Of a DNA stretch of 64,000 nucleotides, positions 53,567-63,856 are shown piece by piece. The notes beneath the pieces were generated by a model, which worked only from the letters and a program-made list of their open reading frames with translations, searched no databases and was not told the origin of the DNA. How positions within the stretch are numbered: position 1 is the stretch's first letter; every line of letters begins with the position of its first letter. The stretch covers positions 124,001 to 188,000 of the forward strand of contig JAHQWK010000008.1 in the NCBI GenBank assembly GCA_029856145.1. The letters are read 5' to 3'. The position numbers were made by a program, and so were the translations under genes. The DNA is from Promethearchaeia archaeon (lineage in GTDB: Archaea; Asgardarchaeota; Lokiarchaeia; Sigyniarchaeales; SOKP01).

Positions 53567-55636
53567 TTGGTTGAATCAGAACTTTATCAAACTGAAAAAT
53601 TGTTTAAGGTGCTTTTTGAGAATATAAATAGTGGAGTTGCAATATATGAAACAATTGATAATGGCGAAAATTTCATAGTTAGGGAAATGAATAAAGCAGG
53701 GTTGGTTATATGTGAGGTTACTAGAAAAAATCTTATTGGAAAGAATTTAAGTGATGTTTTTCCCAGTGTAGATGAATTCGGATTTATTGATGCTTTAAGA
53801 AGGGTTTGGAAATCAGGTAAACCCGAGCGTACTCCAACAGCTTTATATCAAGATGATAGAGTTTACGGGTGGACTGAAATGTATATATATAAGTTGCCTT
53901 CAGAAAAGATAGTTGCTATTTTTGAATCACAGACAAAACTAATTGAAGTTGAACAAAATTTCAAGAAGAAAGTAGAATTTGAAAAGACTCTCTCTACTAT
54001 CTCAACCCGATTTGTTAATCCTGATAATATTGATGAAGCTATAAATTCTTCTCTAAAAGATATCGGAATCCTAAGTCAAGCTAGTAGGAGTTATATTTTT
54101 ATATTTAGCGACGATAAAGTCACTATGAGTAATACTCATGAATGGGTTAATAAGGGAGTTAGTTCACAATTAGCTCAACTCCAAGATCTTCCAATAGAAT
54201 TTTTTTCTTGGTCAATAAATAAAATCAAAAAAGGAGAGGATCTCAATATTGAAAATGTCGAGGAACTCCCTCCCGAAGCGTCATCTGAAAAAGAAGAGTT
54301 CTTAAGGGAGAATATAAAATCTCTTATTATTCTACCAATAGAGATAGGGGAGAAAATATCTGGATTTATTGGTTTTGATAATGTGAAAGCTCAAGAGAAA
54401 TGGAATAAAGATGATTTAAACCTTCTAAAGATAACTTCTGACATTATAGGAAACGCTCTAAAGCGTAAGAAAACAGAACGAGAATTAGAAAAATTAAATG
54501 AAGAGTTAAAAAATATTGTTAATATAAGGAATAAAGAATTACTAAAATCTGAAAATGAAAAATCTGTTATCTTAGAAAGCATTTCGGAACATATTGTTTT
54601 TCAAACCTTAGATAATACAATTCTTTGGGTTAATAAAGCGGCTGCCGATTCTGTAAATTCAACACCAGAACAATTAATTGGACGTAAATGTTATCAAATT
54701 TGGAATAAATGTGAAGAACCATGTGAAGGGTGTCCTATAGTAAAATCTTTAAAATCAAATCAGCCAGAGACTAGTGAAATGCATACTCCCGATGATAGAT
54801 TTTGGATTGTAGCAGGTTATCCAGTCCGGGATAAATATAATAACATTACTGCAGTTGTTGAGGTTACACGAGAAATTACAAGGGAAAAAATTGCTGAGCA
54901 AAAATTAATTGAATCAGAAGAAAAATTTCGTAAAGCTTATTATCAAGCGAATCTCTATAGAGACATTTTTGCTCATGATATTAATAATATCCTTCAAAAT
55001 ATTAGTTCCTCAGTTGAGCTTAGCTCTATTTACCTCAATAATCCTGAAAAATTACACACAATAAAGGAATTATTTGAAATTGTAGATGAACAAGTTAATC
55101 GAGCAAAAAAACTAATTTCAAACATTAGAAAAATAACTGAAATCGACGAATCGGAAATATTTTTAGAAAAAATAGATGTTAATCGAGTACTAAACAATGC
55201 AATTGAATTTTTAGAATCTAGTTTTCAAACAAGAAATATCAATATTCAATTTAGTACGCCTACCAAAAGAAATTATGTCTATGCGAACACTCTCTTATTA
55301 GATGTGTTTGAAAATATTTTAATAAATACTGTCAGACATAATAATAAATCCAAAATTGAGATCATTATTGATATTAGTAAAGAGCAAAAGGAAGATAAAA
55401 ACTACGTTAAGATGGAATTTAAAGATAATGGAGTAGGTATTTCTGATTATCGTAAGAAAAGCATATTTGAAAGAGGAACGCAAAAATCTCGAAAAAGTAA
55501 AGGAATGGGGCTTGGATTATCTCTTGTGAAAAAGATAATAGATATTTATCATGGTGATATCTGGGTTGAAGATAGGGTTAAAGGTGATTACAAACAAGGA
55601 AGTAATTTTGTAGTCTTAATTCCATTTGATTCTTAA
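53567..55636 (+). CDS. PAS/GAF sensor histidine kinase
   Basis: A 689-aa soluble kinase. PAS 1 at about residues 5-120 (LFKVLFENINSGVAIYETID), GAF at about 130-305 (SRSYIFIFSDDKVTM), coiled coil 305-335, PAS 2 at 335-440 with CYQIWNKCEEPCEGCP. The phospho-acceptor is probably His in IFAHDINNILQN near residue 467, and the ATPase domain shows N-box FENILINTVRHN, G1 KDNGVGIS and G2 SKGMGLGLSLVKKII. No membrane segment, so it senses an internal signal. The start is TTG after AGGTAG. The only receiver-domain fragment in the window is at its far end. Confidence 0.92.
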   Translation: MVESELYQTEKLFKVLFENINSGVAIYETIDNGENFIVREMNKAGLVICEVTRKNLIGKNLSDVFPSVDEFGFIDALRRVWKSGKPERTPTALYQDDRVYGWTEMYIYKLPSEKIVAIFESQTKLIEVEQNFKKKVEFEKTLSTISTRFVNPDNIDEAINSSLKDIGILSQASRSYIFIFSDDKVTMSNTHEWVNKGVSSQLAQLQDLPIEFFSWSINKIKKGEDLNIENVEELPPEASSEKEEFLRENIKSLIILPIEIGEKISGFIGFDNVKAQEKWNKDDLNLLKITSDIIGNALKRKKTERELEKLNEELKNIVNIRNKELLKSENEKSVILESISEHIVFQTLDNTILWVNKAAADSVNSTPEQLIGRKCYQIWNKCEEPCEGCPIVKSLKSNQPETSEMHTPDDRFWIVAGYPVRDKYNNITAVVEVTREITREKIAEQKLIESEEKFRKAYYQANLYRDIFAHDINNILQNISSSVELSSIYLNNPEKLHTIKELFEIVDEQVNRAKKLISNIRKITEIDESEIFLEKIDVNRVLNNAIEFLESSFQTRNINIQFSTPTKRNYVYANTLLLDVFENILINTVRHNNKSKIEIIIDISKEQKEDKNYVKMEFKDNGVGISDYRKKSIFERGTQKSRKSKGMGLGLSLVKKIIDIYHGDIWVEDRVKGDYKQGSNFVVLIPFDS

Positions 55637-55764
55637 TTTTCATACAAAATCCCTTCTTATGATCTTATTAAAATTTAGGGAAATCTAAATAGTTCCATTT
55701 TTTCAAAACCATCCTTTAAAATATTACTATAAACTTTAAAAGCAATATTGATAAAAATGAAATT

Positions 55765-57288
55765 ATGGAAACATATGACTTAGTCGTTATTGGAAGTGGA
55801 GTAGGATTAAATGTTTTAAATGCTGGACTTCAAATAGGAATGAAATGTGCTCTTGTAGAAAATACTAAAATGGGAGGCACATGTTTAACGCGAGGGTGCA
55901 TTCCTTCAAAAGTATTGGTCCATCCCGCTGATTTAATCCGAGAATCTCAGCATGCGAAAAAAGTCGGAATTGAGTTCAATATAGAAAATATCGATTGGGA
56001 TTTAATAACAGAAAGGATGTGGTCCCAAATCGATGAAAGTAAGATGATTGATCAAGGACTTTCTACTGTACCTAATTTGAAACTATTCAAGGGAATTGGC
56101 GAATTTATTGGAGAATATGAAATGAAAGTTAGAGATACTAAAAATGGTAAAGAGCTTGGACATTTTAAAGGTGAGCGATTTGTAATTGCATCAGGAGCAA
56201 GATCATTCATACCTCCAATACAAGGAATAAAAGGACTGGACTGCGTTACTAATGAAAACTTCTTTGGAGATAGATTTCCAAAAAAACCATGGAAGAGTCT
56301 TATAATAATTGGTGGTGGGGTAATTGCAGCTGAATTTGCCCATATTTTCTCAGCAATGGGTACTGAAGTAACTATTGTGGAGATGCTTCCGCGCTTAGTT
56401 GTAACAGAAGAACCTGAGATTAGCCAATTATTAGAAAAAAGTTTCAGTAAGTATATGAAAGTTTTGTTAAATGAAAAGGCAGTTAAAGCATATTTGAAGC
56501 AAAAGCAAAAAGCAGTTTTGATTAAAAATATGCAAACTGGTGAAGAGAAGGAAATAATGGCAGAAGAAATTCTCATAGCTGCAGGACGACGTTCGAATTC
56601 AGATATACTAAAGGTTGAAAATACTGGAGTTGAAACAGATGAGAGGGGTTGGATAAAAACTAACCTATACTTAGAAACCAATAAAAAGAATATTTGGTGT
56701 ATAGGTGACGCCAACGGTCTTTATCAATTTAGGCATAAGGCAAATTATGAAGCAGAAATTTGTACAAATAATATATTTAGCCCAGAAGATCAAAAAAGAT
56801 CTGTAGAATATTCTGCAGTTCCTTGGGCGATCTTTACATATCCACAAATAGGGCATGTTGGAATGACTCAAGCAGAAGCTATTGAAAAAGGTTATGAGAT
56901 TTATGTGGCTATCAAAAATTATTCAACTGTAGCAAAAGGATTTGCAATGGGTTTTGAGAATGGTCAAGAAGATGATGGTTTTGTAAAATTAATTATCGAT
57001 AAATCTTATAAAATGTTAGGAGCACATGTCATCGGTCCTCATGCAGCTCTTTTAGTACAACCATTCGTATATTTGATGAATTCAGGATTTACTTGTACAT
57101 TACCAGAATATAGGGATAAAAAAGACTTAACTAAATTAGAAAGAGCTTGTCCAGAAGCTGGTTCATTTATGCCTATTTATCATTCAATGGTTATTCACCC
57201 TTCCCTTAATGAAGTTACAGGTTGGGCAATTGGTAATTTAAAACCTGTGAATATTAAAATGGAACCTCATGAACATCATCATAGTTGA
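55765..57288 (+). CDS. dihydrolipoamide dehydrogenase-like flavoprotein disulfide reductase
   Basis: A 507-aa class-I pyridine nucleotide-disulfide oxidoreductase: FAD site VVIGSGVGLNVLNAG, redox pair GGTCLTRGCIPSK (Cys near residues 39 and 44), NAD(P) site LIIIGGGVIAAEFAHIFSAMG near residue 180, and the C-terminal HPSLNEVTGW with the catalytic His-Glu dyad. It is 30-40 aa longer than usual Lpd and ends in a His-rich tail (EPHEHHHS). No 2-oxoacid dehydrogenase or glycine-cleavage gene is adjacent, so the disulfide substrate may be lipoyl protein or a low-molecular-weight thiol. Confidence 0.88.
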   Translation: METYDLVVIGSGVGLNVLNAGLQIGMKCALVENTKMGGTCLTRGCIPSKVLVHPADLIRESQHAKKVGIEFNIENIDWDLITERMWSQIDESKMIDQGLSTVPNLKLFKGIGEFIGEYEMKVRDTKNGKELGHFKGERFVIASGARSFIPPIQGIKGLDCVTNENFFGDRFPKKPWKSLIIIGGGVIAAEFAHIFSAMGTEVTIVEMLPRLVVTEEPEISQLLEKSFSKYMKVLLNEKAVKAYLKQKQKAVLIKNMQTGEEKEIMAEEILIAAGRRSNSDILKVENTGVETDERGWIKTNLYLETNKKNIWCIGDANGLYQFRHKANYEAEICTNNIFSPEDQKRSVEYSAVPWAIFTYPQIGHVGMTQAEAIEKGYEIYVAIKNYSTVAKGFAMGFENGQEDDGFVKLIIDKSYKMLGAHVIGPHAALLVQPFVYLMNSGFTCTLPEYRDKKDLTKLERACPEAGSFMPIYHSMVIHPSLNEVTGWAIGNLKPVNIKMEPHEHHHS

Positions 57289-57406
57289 TTTCATCCATTA
57301 GAATTTTTTTTCTTGTCCTTTATTATTATTTTTTAAACTTTTGCTAAAACTTAGATATAGATACAACCATCAACTATTTAGATTCTTAATCCAATATTAA
57401 AATTAG

Positions 57407-59362
57407 ATGGTATTAAAAAACATTAATTCTAAAAGAGATAATAGAATTGGACAGATTTTTACTCCAAGTTATATTGCCGAATTTATGGTTAATAATATCA
57501 TCAAGTTTATCGGAAATGAGAAAAAAAAACCTCAGACATTAAAAATTTTAGAGCCCTCAGTAGGAGAAGGGATTTTTTTGAAATTTCTCTTAAAAAATAA
57601 TTTCATTGATATAACTGCATATGAAATGGATAATGGTTTAAGAGAAAATCTTTTGAATTCTTATCCTAATGTAAATTTCAGATTTGAAAATTTCCTAGGC
57701 TCAGATTCAAACGAAAAATTTGATCTAATTATCGGAAATCCCCCATATTTAGGGCAAAATTATAACGCAGGAATTTTTCAAGACTATAGCAAGAATTATC
57801 CATTTTGTGCTAAATATTTTGTAGGAAATATGGATTTATTTTACTTTTTCATTCACTTGGGAATAGAAAAGTTAAACCCCGGAGGTATTTTGACATATAT
57901 TACAACAAACTACTGGATTACAAAATCTAAAAAAACAGGAATAAAATTTTTAAAGCCACATTTGATAGAAAAGTGTTACTTCACACAATATTTAGATTTA
58001 TCGCATCTGAAGCTATTTAAGGGAGCGAAAGGTCAGCACAATTGTATTTTTGTTTTACAGAAAAAAACTGAACAAGAAAAAATTCAAAAGATAAATAAAA
58101 ATATTGAAATAATTCAGTTATTTGGAAACAAACGATTTAATCAAAAAGATATCTCATTTAATAAAAGAATTTTCAAAGATCTAACGTATAAAATGGATTC
58201 AGACCATGTGAAGAGGTATACATCTGCATTAACTAATAATGATTTAAGAAAAGATGAAAGTTGGAACCTTCTTTATCCAAAGGAAATAAAATTAATTGTA
58301 GATGAAATTGAAAACTATTGTAGAGTTAACGGAAAAGTTTCATTATTAAAAGATTATTTCGTAATCCGTAATGGGTTAATTCTAATAAAAGATTCAATTT
58401 TTATTGTGAATGAGGGAAAAGATTTAATTATTAAGAATAATGATTTTTTTATCCGCATTAATGAGGACTTCCTAAAACTCAATGAACTTGAAAAAACTCG
58501 GCTTAAAAAAATATACAAGAGTAAATCGATTAGGTCATACGGATACGATCAGAACGAATATATAGGATATGCAATTTATTTTAAAAAGACTGAGTTTAAA
58601 GCACAAGCTAATCATAAGCGGAATCAATTACTTAAAAGGAAATATCCTAATCTATCAAAATACATACAACAATATGAAAATCAACTACGAGAAATCTTAA
58701 TAAACGCTAAAGAAAATCCAGAAGACTTTTATTATCCAAGAAGAGGTTCTTTTATCCGTCAAACTGAAGGAAATAATAAAGACTTACTAATTGATCTTGA
58801 ATCTTCATATGATAATGCTGAGAAAATCTTCTTTAAATTTATATCAAAAGAAAATATTTTTGGATATTCGAATACCTCATACTATGCTACATCTGATACA
58901 TATTTCTTTTGGTCAAAATTTCCAGGTGGTAAAATCGATTATATGTTTATTCTTGCTTACTTAAATTCCAAACTTGTTCATTTCTTGTTTAAAGCTAAAA
59001 ATATATCAATAAAAAGAAGTAAAACTAAACTTGAACAAGGATTACCGATACCCAATCTAAATAATTTCAAAAATAAAGAGAAGAAAGCTATTTTAGGATT
59101 AATAAAAATACTTTCTACTTATTTAGTTAAAACCTCTAACAACCTTTTTAACAAAAATACAGAAAGCTTTATTGACAAGATACTTAAATCAAATAATTAT
59201 ACCTCCACCAAATATACTGGATTGAACGAAATTATTATTAGATCAATAGAAAAAAAAGATAGGGAAAGCATAAAAAATGTATTAAACCAACTATTTTTTC
59301 AGCTATTTAACTTAGATGAAGATGTGATGAATAATTTATTAATAGAATATTATGATCTTTAG
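57407..59362 (+). CDS. N6-adenine DNA methyltransferase, Eco57I/TaqI-like
   Basis: A 651-aa gamma-type adenine methyltransferase. The N-terminal IGQIFTPSYIAEFMV is the common opening of this family, motif I is ILEPSVGEGIFLKFLL near residue 47, motif IV is FDLIIGNPPYLGQN near residue 108. The C-terminal half (about 330-600) fits a target-recognition region (PRRGSFIRQTEG, ATSDTYFFWSKFPGGKIDYMFILAYLNSKL). No endonuclease motif or separate restriction gene is visible, so it is either an orphan methyltransferase or a fused type II enzyme whose nuclease part I cannot see. It is very lysine/asparagine-rich. Confidence 0.88.
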   Translation: MVLKNINSKRDNRIGQIFTPSYIAEFMVNNIIKFIGNEKKKPQTLKILEPSVGEGIFLKFLLKNNFIDITAYEMDNGLRENLLNSYPNVNFRFENFLGSDSNEKFDLIIGNPPYLGQNYNAGIFQDYSKNYPFCAKYFVGNMDLFYFFIHLGIEKLNPGGILTYITTNYWITKSKKTGIKFLKPHLIEKCYFTQYLDLSHLKLFKGAKGQHNCIFVLQKKTEQEKIQKINKNIEIIQLFGNKRFNQKDISFNKRIFKDLTYKMDSDHVKRYTSALTNNDLRKDESWNLLYPKEIKLIVDEIENYCRVNGKVSLLKDYFVIRNGLILIKDSIFIVNEGKDLIIKNNDFFIRINEDFLKLNELEKTRLKKIYKSKSIRSYGYDQNEYIGYAIYFKKTEFKAQANHKRNQLLKRKYPNLSKYIQQYENQLREILINAKENPEDFYYPRRGSFIRQTEGNNKDLLIDLESSYDNAEKIFFKFISKENIFGYSNTSYYATSDTYFFWSKFPGGKIDYMFILAYLNSKLVHFLFKAKNISIKRSKTKLEQGLPIPNLNNFKNKEKKAILGLIKILSTYLVKTSNNLFNKNTESFIDKILKSNNYTSTKYTGLNEIIIRSIEKKDRESIKNVLNQLFFQLFNLDEDVMNNLLIEYYDL

Positions 59363-59457
59363 TTAAACTAATATCTCATTCTTTTCTTCCTTATTTTTCA
59401 GAATCGATAGGTTTTTATAGATCAAATTTAATATTTAATTGACAACAAAAGATTGAC

Positions 59458-60093
59458 ATGATCCAAAATTTGGTGAAAAGTATGCGGGATGAATTTGATG
59501 ATATTATTGATAGAATTAAGAAATATTTTAGTTTAGATTCTGATATATTTGATGTGGATTTTTTATTTATTCCAGAATCGGAAAAAAACTTAAATTTAAA
59601 ACCCCAAAATAATAAATCAAAGGGATTTAAGATATCATATCATTTTGAAACAGGTATGAAAAATCCTGAGTTTAAGATTGAAGGAAATATTGATGATAAA
59701 AAAATTCGAGATCTAATAAAGAATGTAGATCTATCAAAATATCCAACTTTAGAAAAACGATTTGAGACTAGATCTGTGGAAGAAATTGATGCAGATAAGC
59801 TTTCATTAGACTTTACTAGACAAGAAGAGGATTTAACACTATTAGAGCCACTAACTGAGATTAATGATTATAAAGAGTATTCTGAAATTATCTTTGATAT
59901 TCCAGGGATGAATGAAGAAGATGTTATGATTAATATAAGTGAAAGAGGAACCGAGTTAATATTTAATGCCGAGAATAATATACGAATGTATAAGAAAACT
60001 GTTTATTTACCTTTCAAAACTTCCGTTGACAATTTTGAAATGGAAGTAAAAAATGGACTAGCAATAATTACAGTAAAGAAATTGAATAAATAG
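59458..60093 (+). CDS. Hsp20/alpha-crystallin-like small heat-shock protein
   Basis: A 211-aa protein whose last 75 residues form an alpha-crystallin domain: DYKEYSEIIFDIPGMNEEDVMINISERGTELIF and FEMEVKNGLAIITVKK, with the conserved GLAIITV block. The N-terminal 135 residues are unusually long and acidic/lysine-rich, and the C-terminal IxI oligomerisation motif is missing, so it may form small assemblies. It lies 75 bp before cdc48 on the same strand, pairing a holdase with an unfoldase. Confidence 0.8.
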   Translation: MIQNLVKSMRDEFDDIIDRIKKYFSLDSDIFDVDFLFIPESEKNLNLKPQNNKSKGFKISYHFETGMKNPEFKIEGNIDDKKIRDLIKNVDLSKYPTLEKRFETRSVEEIDADKLSLDFTRQEEDLTLLEPLTEINDYKEYSEIIFDIPGMNEEDVMINISERGTELIFNAENNIRMYKKTVYLPFKTSVDNFEMEVKNGLAIITVKKLNK

Positions 60094-60168
60094 GAATTAA
60101 TATTTATTTAAATTATAATAATTTGTATCAATCCTTAAACAAAAATTAAAATTAAGTGATGAAAAAGA

Positions 60169-62394
60169 ATGAGTGGGATGACTCGTGAGTATAAAGGAGA
60201 TGGAAAAAAAGTAAGAGTAAAAGATGCTTATAAGAGTGATGCTGGGAGAGGTAGAATAAGAATGGATCCTAAAGTAATCAATGATCTTGAACTTCGAACA
60301 GGTGATGTAATCGAAATCGTTCATCAAGCAGTGGGGAAAAAAACTGCTGCCCTACTATACCCTGGGAAGATAGAAGATAAGGGTACTAATACGATCAGAA
60401 TAGATTCTTCATTGAGAAGGAATATTGGTGCTTCTTTAGATGATATTGTGGAAATTCGCAAAATTCAAGCAAGTTTAGCTGATAGAATTACATTTGCGGG
60501 ATTAGAAGAGTCAATAATTTTAAGAACTCCTCAACAATTAACACAGATATTAGAAAATCGGGTTGTTACGAGGGGAGATATTTTAAGTTTTAATGCTATG
60601 GGTCGTAGAATAGACTTTGTTGTTATTGATTACCATCCTAAAGCTGATGCTATAAGGATTGATTTAGATACAAAAATTACCATATCAGAAAAAACTAGTA
60701 AAGAACTTGAAGAATTAGAAAGAAGAAAAGTTACATATGAAGATATTGGGGGTTTGGAAGAAGAGATCCAGAGAATTCGTGAAATGATTGAATTACCAAT
60801 AAGGCACCCTGAATTATTCAAAAGGATTGGAATTGATCCACCTAAAGGAGTATTGCTTCATGGCCCACCCGGTACAGGAAAAACTTTACTGGCTAGAGCT
60901 GTAGCTGGCGAGACAGATGCTCACTTTGAAACAATAAGTGGACCAGAAATTATGAGCAAATTTTATGGTCAAAGCGAAGAAAATCTTCGTAAGGTTTTTG
61001 AAAAATCTAAAGAAATGGCCCCATCGATAATATTTATAGATGAGTTAGATTCAATAGCACCTAAAAGGGGTGAAGTCACTGGTGAAGTTGAAAGAAGAGT
61101 TGTAGCTCAGTTACTTTCATTATTAGATGGTTTAGAAGGGAGAGGAGAAGTCATTGTCATTGGTGCAACAAATAGAGTAAATGATATAGATCCTGCCCTC
61201 AGACGCCCAGGAAGGTTTGATAGAGAAATCGAGATTGGAGTCCCTGATACAGATGGGCGATACGAGATCTTATTGATTCATACACGTGGAATGCCTTTAC
61301 ACAGTGATGTTAACCTTCGTCTTATAGCAGAAAAAACTCATGGATTTGTAGGTGCAGATGTAGAAGCCTTAGCAAAAGAAGCTGCTATGTTAGCGATAAG
61401 AGAATTATTACCGAGAATAAATTTAGATAAACCTATACCTCCTGAAATATTAATGGAACTTCAAATTTTGATGAAAAACTTTGAAGCAGCAAGAACCAGT
61501 ATTGAACCTTCAGCTTTAAGAGAAGTATTAATTAGTCAACCTACTGAAACATGGGATGATATTGGAGGTTTAGAAGATGCTAAACAACAACTACAAGAAG
61601 TCATTGAATGGCCTTTAAAATATCCAGAATTGTACAGTTATTTAAACTCTAAACCTCCTAGTGGTATATTACTTTTTGGACCCCCAGGGACAGGAAAAAC
61701 GCTTTTAGCTAAAGCATTAGCTCATGAAAGTGAAGTCAACTTTATTTCAGTAAAAGGACCTGAATTTTTATCTAAATGGGTAGGTGAAAGTGAAAAAGCG
61801 GTAAGAGAAACATTTCGAAAAGCAAGAGCAGCTTCTCCTTGCATTATCTTCTTTGATGAAATTGATGCAATAGCCGGAATGAGGGGTAGATTTGCCAGCT
61901 CTCAAGTAACTGAGCAAGTAGTTTCACAATTATTAACAGAAATGGATGGTTTAGAAGGTCTAAAAGATGTAATTTTATTAGCAGCAACAAATAGATCAGA
62001 CATGCTAGATCCAGCATTATTACGGTCAGGGAGATTCGGTAGACATATTGAGATCCCTATGCCAGATAAGGATGCACGTGTTGAGATATTCAAAATTCAT
62101 CTTAAAAATAAACCTCTAGCTGAAGATGTGGATATTGACCAAATGGCACAGGCTCTAGAAGGATATACCGGTGCAGACATTCAGGCAATCTCTGAAGAAG
62201 CCACACTTTTGACAATTCGCAGAGCCGTCGCAGATACAAACATAAATACGCAGAATGCAGATTCTGTTAAAGCAGTAAAAATCTCAAAAGCAGAGTTTGA
62301 TAAATCTATTGAGAAAATTTTAAGATCTGCTGATAAAGCTAAAGAATCTCACGAAATGCATGCAAAAGAACCTTCAGAAGAATTATATCGTTAA
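60169..62394 (+). CDS. Cdc48/VAT AAA+ ATPase
   Basis: A 741-aa unfoldase with the N-domain double-psi barrel ([30 protein letters not shown]), D1 with Walker [15 protein letters not shown] near residue 228 and Walker [15 protein letters not shown], and D2 with [17 protein letters not shown] near residue 503 and [15 protein letters not shown]. Arginine-finger regions ([27 protein letters not shown]) are present. The last residues EELYR end in an HbYX-type tail (Leu-Tyr-Arg) suited to docking on the 20S proteasome. It starts at the ATG giving [10 protein letters not shown]. Confidence 0.96.
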   Translation: MSGMTREYKGDGKKVRVKDAYKSDAGRGRIRMDPKVINDLELRTGDVIEIVHQAVGKKTAALLYPGKIEDKGTNTIRIDSSLRRNIGASLDDIVEIRKIQASLADRITFAGLEESIILRTPQQLTQILENRVVTRGDILSFNAMGRRIDFVVIDYHPKADAIRIDLDTKITISEKTSKELEELERRKVTYEDIGGLEEEIQRIREMIELPIRHPELFKRIGIDPPKGVLLHGPPGTGKTLLARAVAGETDAHFETISGPEIMSKFYGQSEENLRKVFEKSKEMAPSIIFIDELDSIAPKRGEVTGEVERRVVAQLLSLLDGLEGRGEVIVIGATNRVNDIDPALRRPGRFDREIEIGVPDTDGRYEILLIHTRGMPLHSDVNLRLIAEKTHGFVGADVEALAKEAAMLAIRELLPRINLDKPIPPEILMELQILMKNFEAARTSIEPSALREVLISQPTETWDDIGGLEDAKQQLQEVIEWPLKYPELYSYLNSKPPSGILLFGPPGTGKTLLAKALAHESEVNFISVKGPEFLSKWVGESEKAVRETFRKARAASPCIIFFDEIDAIAGMRGRFASSQVTEQVVSQLLTEMDGLEGLKDVILLAATNRSDMLDPALLRSGRFGRHIEIPMPDKDARVEIFKIHLKNKPLAEDVDIDQMAQALEGYTGADIQAISEEATLLTIRRAVADTNINTQNADSVKAVKISKAEFDKSIEKILRSADKAKESHEMHAKEPSEELYR

Positions 62395-62446
62395 AAATTA
62401 TTAACAAATTTAAATTAATTAAGAGAAAAAAAGAGGAGTAATTCTA

Positions 62447-63235
62447 ATGGAATTAGAAGAACAAGAAGGAGAAAATGTCTTTCTTAGTATAGATAATTTA
62501 TTTGAAATATTAGGGAACCCTACAAGAAGAATTATTCTTTCTAAATTAGCTAAAGTTCCATTAGGTGCTTCAGAGTTAGCAGCTTCATTTGGGAAAAAGA
62601 TCTCTAGACAAGCGATTCACAGTCAACTTAAAATGCTGTCTTATTATGGTATGATTGAAAATTATGGTGAAGATCCAAGAAATATCAAATATCGCATTAA
62701 TAGTCATCTATCTTTAAGAATTAATATCACCCCAGATTATTATAAAATAAATTATGATGTGTCTAAAATTGATGATACTAAAAACAATTTAGAACTTAAA
62801 GAAACTGGATGTCATGTAGATTATCAAAAAATCAGGCATCCTGATAAGAAGCTTAGATTTTTAGGGGAAAAAATTAAGGAAATTGAACATAATTTGAGTG
62901 GCTTAGAACGAGAAAGAAATGCCCTTTTGCATAATAAAGAATGTTTCATAATAGAATTAAAAAATGTCATCCGAGATCAATATGAAGAAGAGATCAAAAC
63001 GAAAGAGCAACCTAATTTAGAAAAAGAGATTTTTTACACACTATTTTTCAATCCAATAAAATATTTCGATAGAATAAATATTGATACATTATTGGATGAT
63101 ATGTTCTTTTCAGGAATGGGACCTATTAGAAGAGATCAACATAAAGTGTCTATAAGACATCTCCTTAAAGACTTGTCTAAATTGATGGGTTTCTTAAAAG
63201 AAGATGAGGATGATTTTTGGTTCTTCGATATTTAA
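62447..63235 (+). CDS. ArsR-like winged-helix regulator with coiled-coil region
   Basis: A 262-aa protein: winged helix at residues about 10-90 (LFEILGNPTRRIILSKLAKVPLGASELAASFGKKISRQAIHSQLKMLSYYGMIENY), then a beta segment (YRINSHLSLRINITPDYYKINYDV), a coiled-coil stretch near residues 140-165 (LGEKIKEIEHNLSGLERERNAL) and a helical C-terminus. It begins with ATG after AAAGAGGAG, 52 bp behind cdc48, and is followed 44 bp later by the HExxH gene on the same strand, so these may be co-transcribed. Confidence 0.82.
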   Translation: MELEEQEGENVFLSIDNLFEILGNPTRRIILSKLAKVPLGASELAASFGKKISRQAIHSQLKMLSYYGMIENYGEDPRNIKYRINSHLSLRINITPDYYKINYDVSKIDDTKNNLELKETGCHVDYQKIRHPDKKLRFLGEKIKEIEHNLSGLERERNALLHNKECFIIELKNVIRDQYEEEIKTKEQPNLEKEIFYTLFFNPIKYFDRINIDTLLDDMFFSGMGPIRRDQHKVSIRHLLKDLSKLMGFLKEDEDDFWFFDI

Positions 63236-63279
63236 TCTTATCTTTTAAAATTATAATATCTAATATTATTAGGTGAACT

Positions 63280-63780
63280 ATGAATTTACAAGATTTAAAG
63301 AAACAAATGCCTGAGATATTCGAACGGGTTAAAAAAGATGTAAAGAAGGTTTATGGACGTCATCGGGCAGGATTAAGTCTTGGACTTGTCGAAATGGGTA
63401 TGTATAGGGGGGGTTTTATAGGGGGGATGCATTTCAATCCCGGAACGGATATAGTAATGAATAAAACTCCACTAGAAATTATTTTAAGAGAACAACCTTA
63501 TGAAATAGTTTGGGCTTATACATATCACGTTCTATTACATGAATATATTCATTCATTAGGGATTCTAAATGAACAACAATGTAGAGCTATTACACTTAGA
63601 ATATGTGAGAATGTATTTAAAAAGACTGACCATCCTGCAATAATCCTAGCAAAAAATGGTATTGGAACTTATTTCCCTAATTTACCTTTAATTTATGCCC
63701 CTCCAGATCTTAGTCCTGATGGAATTCCAATTGAATATATATATAATTTTGATCATGAGAGCTATGACTATTACTCATGA
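63280..63780 (+). CDS. small HExxH metalloprotease-like protein
   Basis: A 166-aa protein with a zinc-protease core YHVLLHEYIHSLGILNEQQCR near residue 85 (HEYIH = HExxH). Upstream are MNKTPLEIILREQPYEIVWAYTY and a glycine-rich stretch (MGMYRGGFIGGMHFNPGTDIVMN). The third zinc ligand is not obvious, with Glu/His candidates after GILNEQQC. There is no signal peptide, so a cytosolic enzyme. Conserved archaeal proteins of this size and layout exist, but a function is not assigned. Confidence 0.75.
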   Translation: MNLQDLKKQMPEIFERVKKDVKKVYGRHRAGLSLGLVEMGMYRGGFIGGMHFNPGTDIVMNKTPLEIILREQPYEIVWAYTYHVLLHEYIHSLGILNEQQCRAITLRICENVFKKTDHPAIILAKNGIGTYFPNLPLIYAPPDLSPDGIPIEYIYNFDHESYDYYS

Positions 63781-63856
63781 GAAATCTAATAATCTAGCAT
63801 AGGCAAATTTAAGCTTTTTATTTAATTAAAATAAGTAATGAATAAATTAAGTTCCT

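Noticed and set aside
56052-56714. 220-aa minus-strand ORF in the dihydrolipoamide dehydrogenase-like gene
   Set aside because: Long but antisense to a strongly supported flavoprotein; its composition is that of a reverse-strand shadow.
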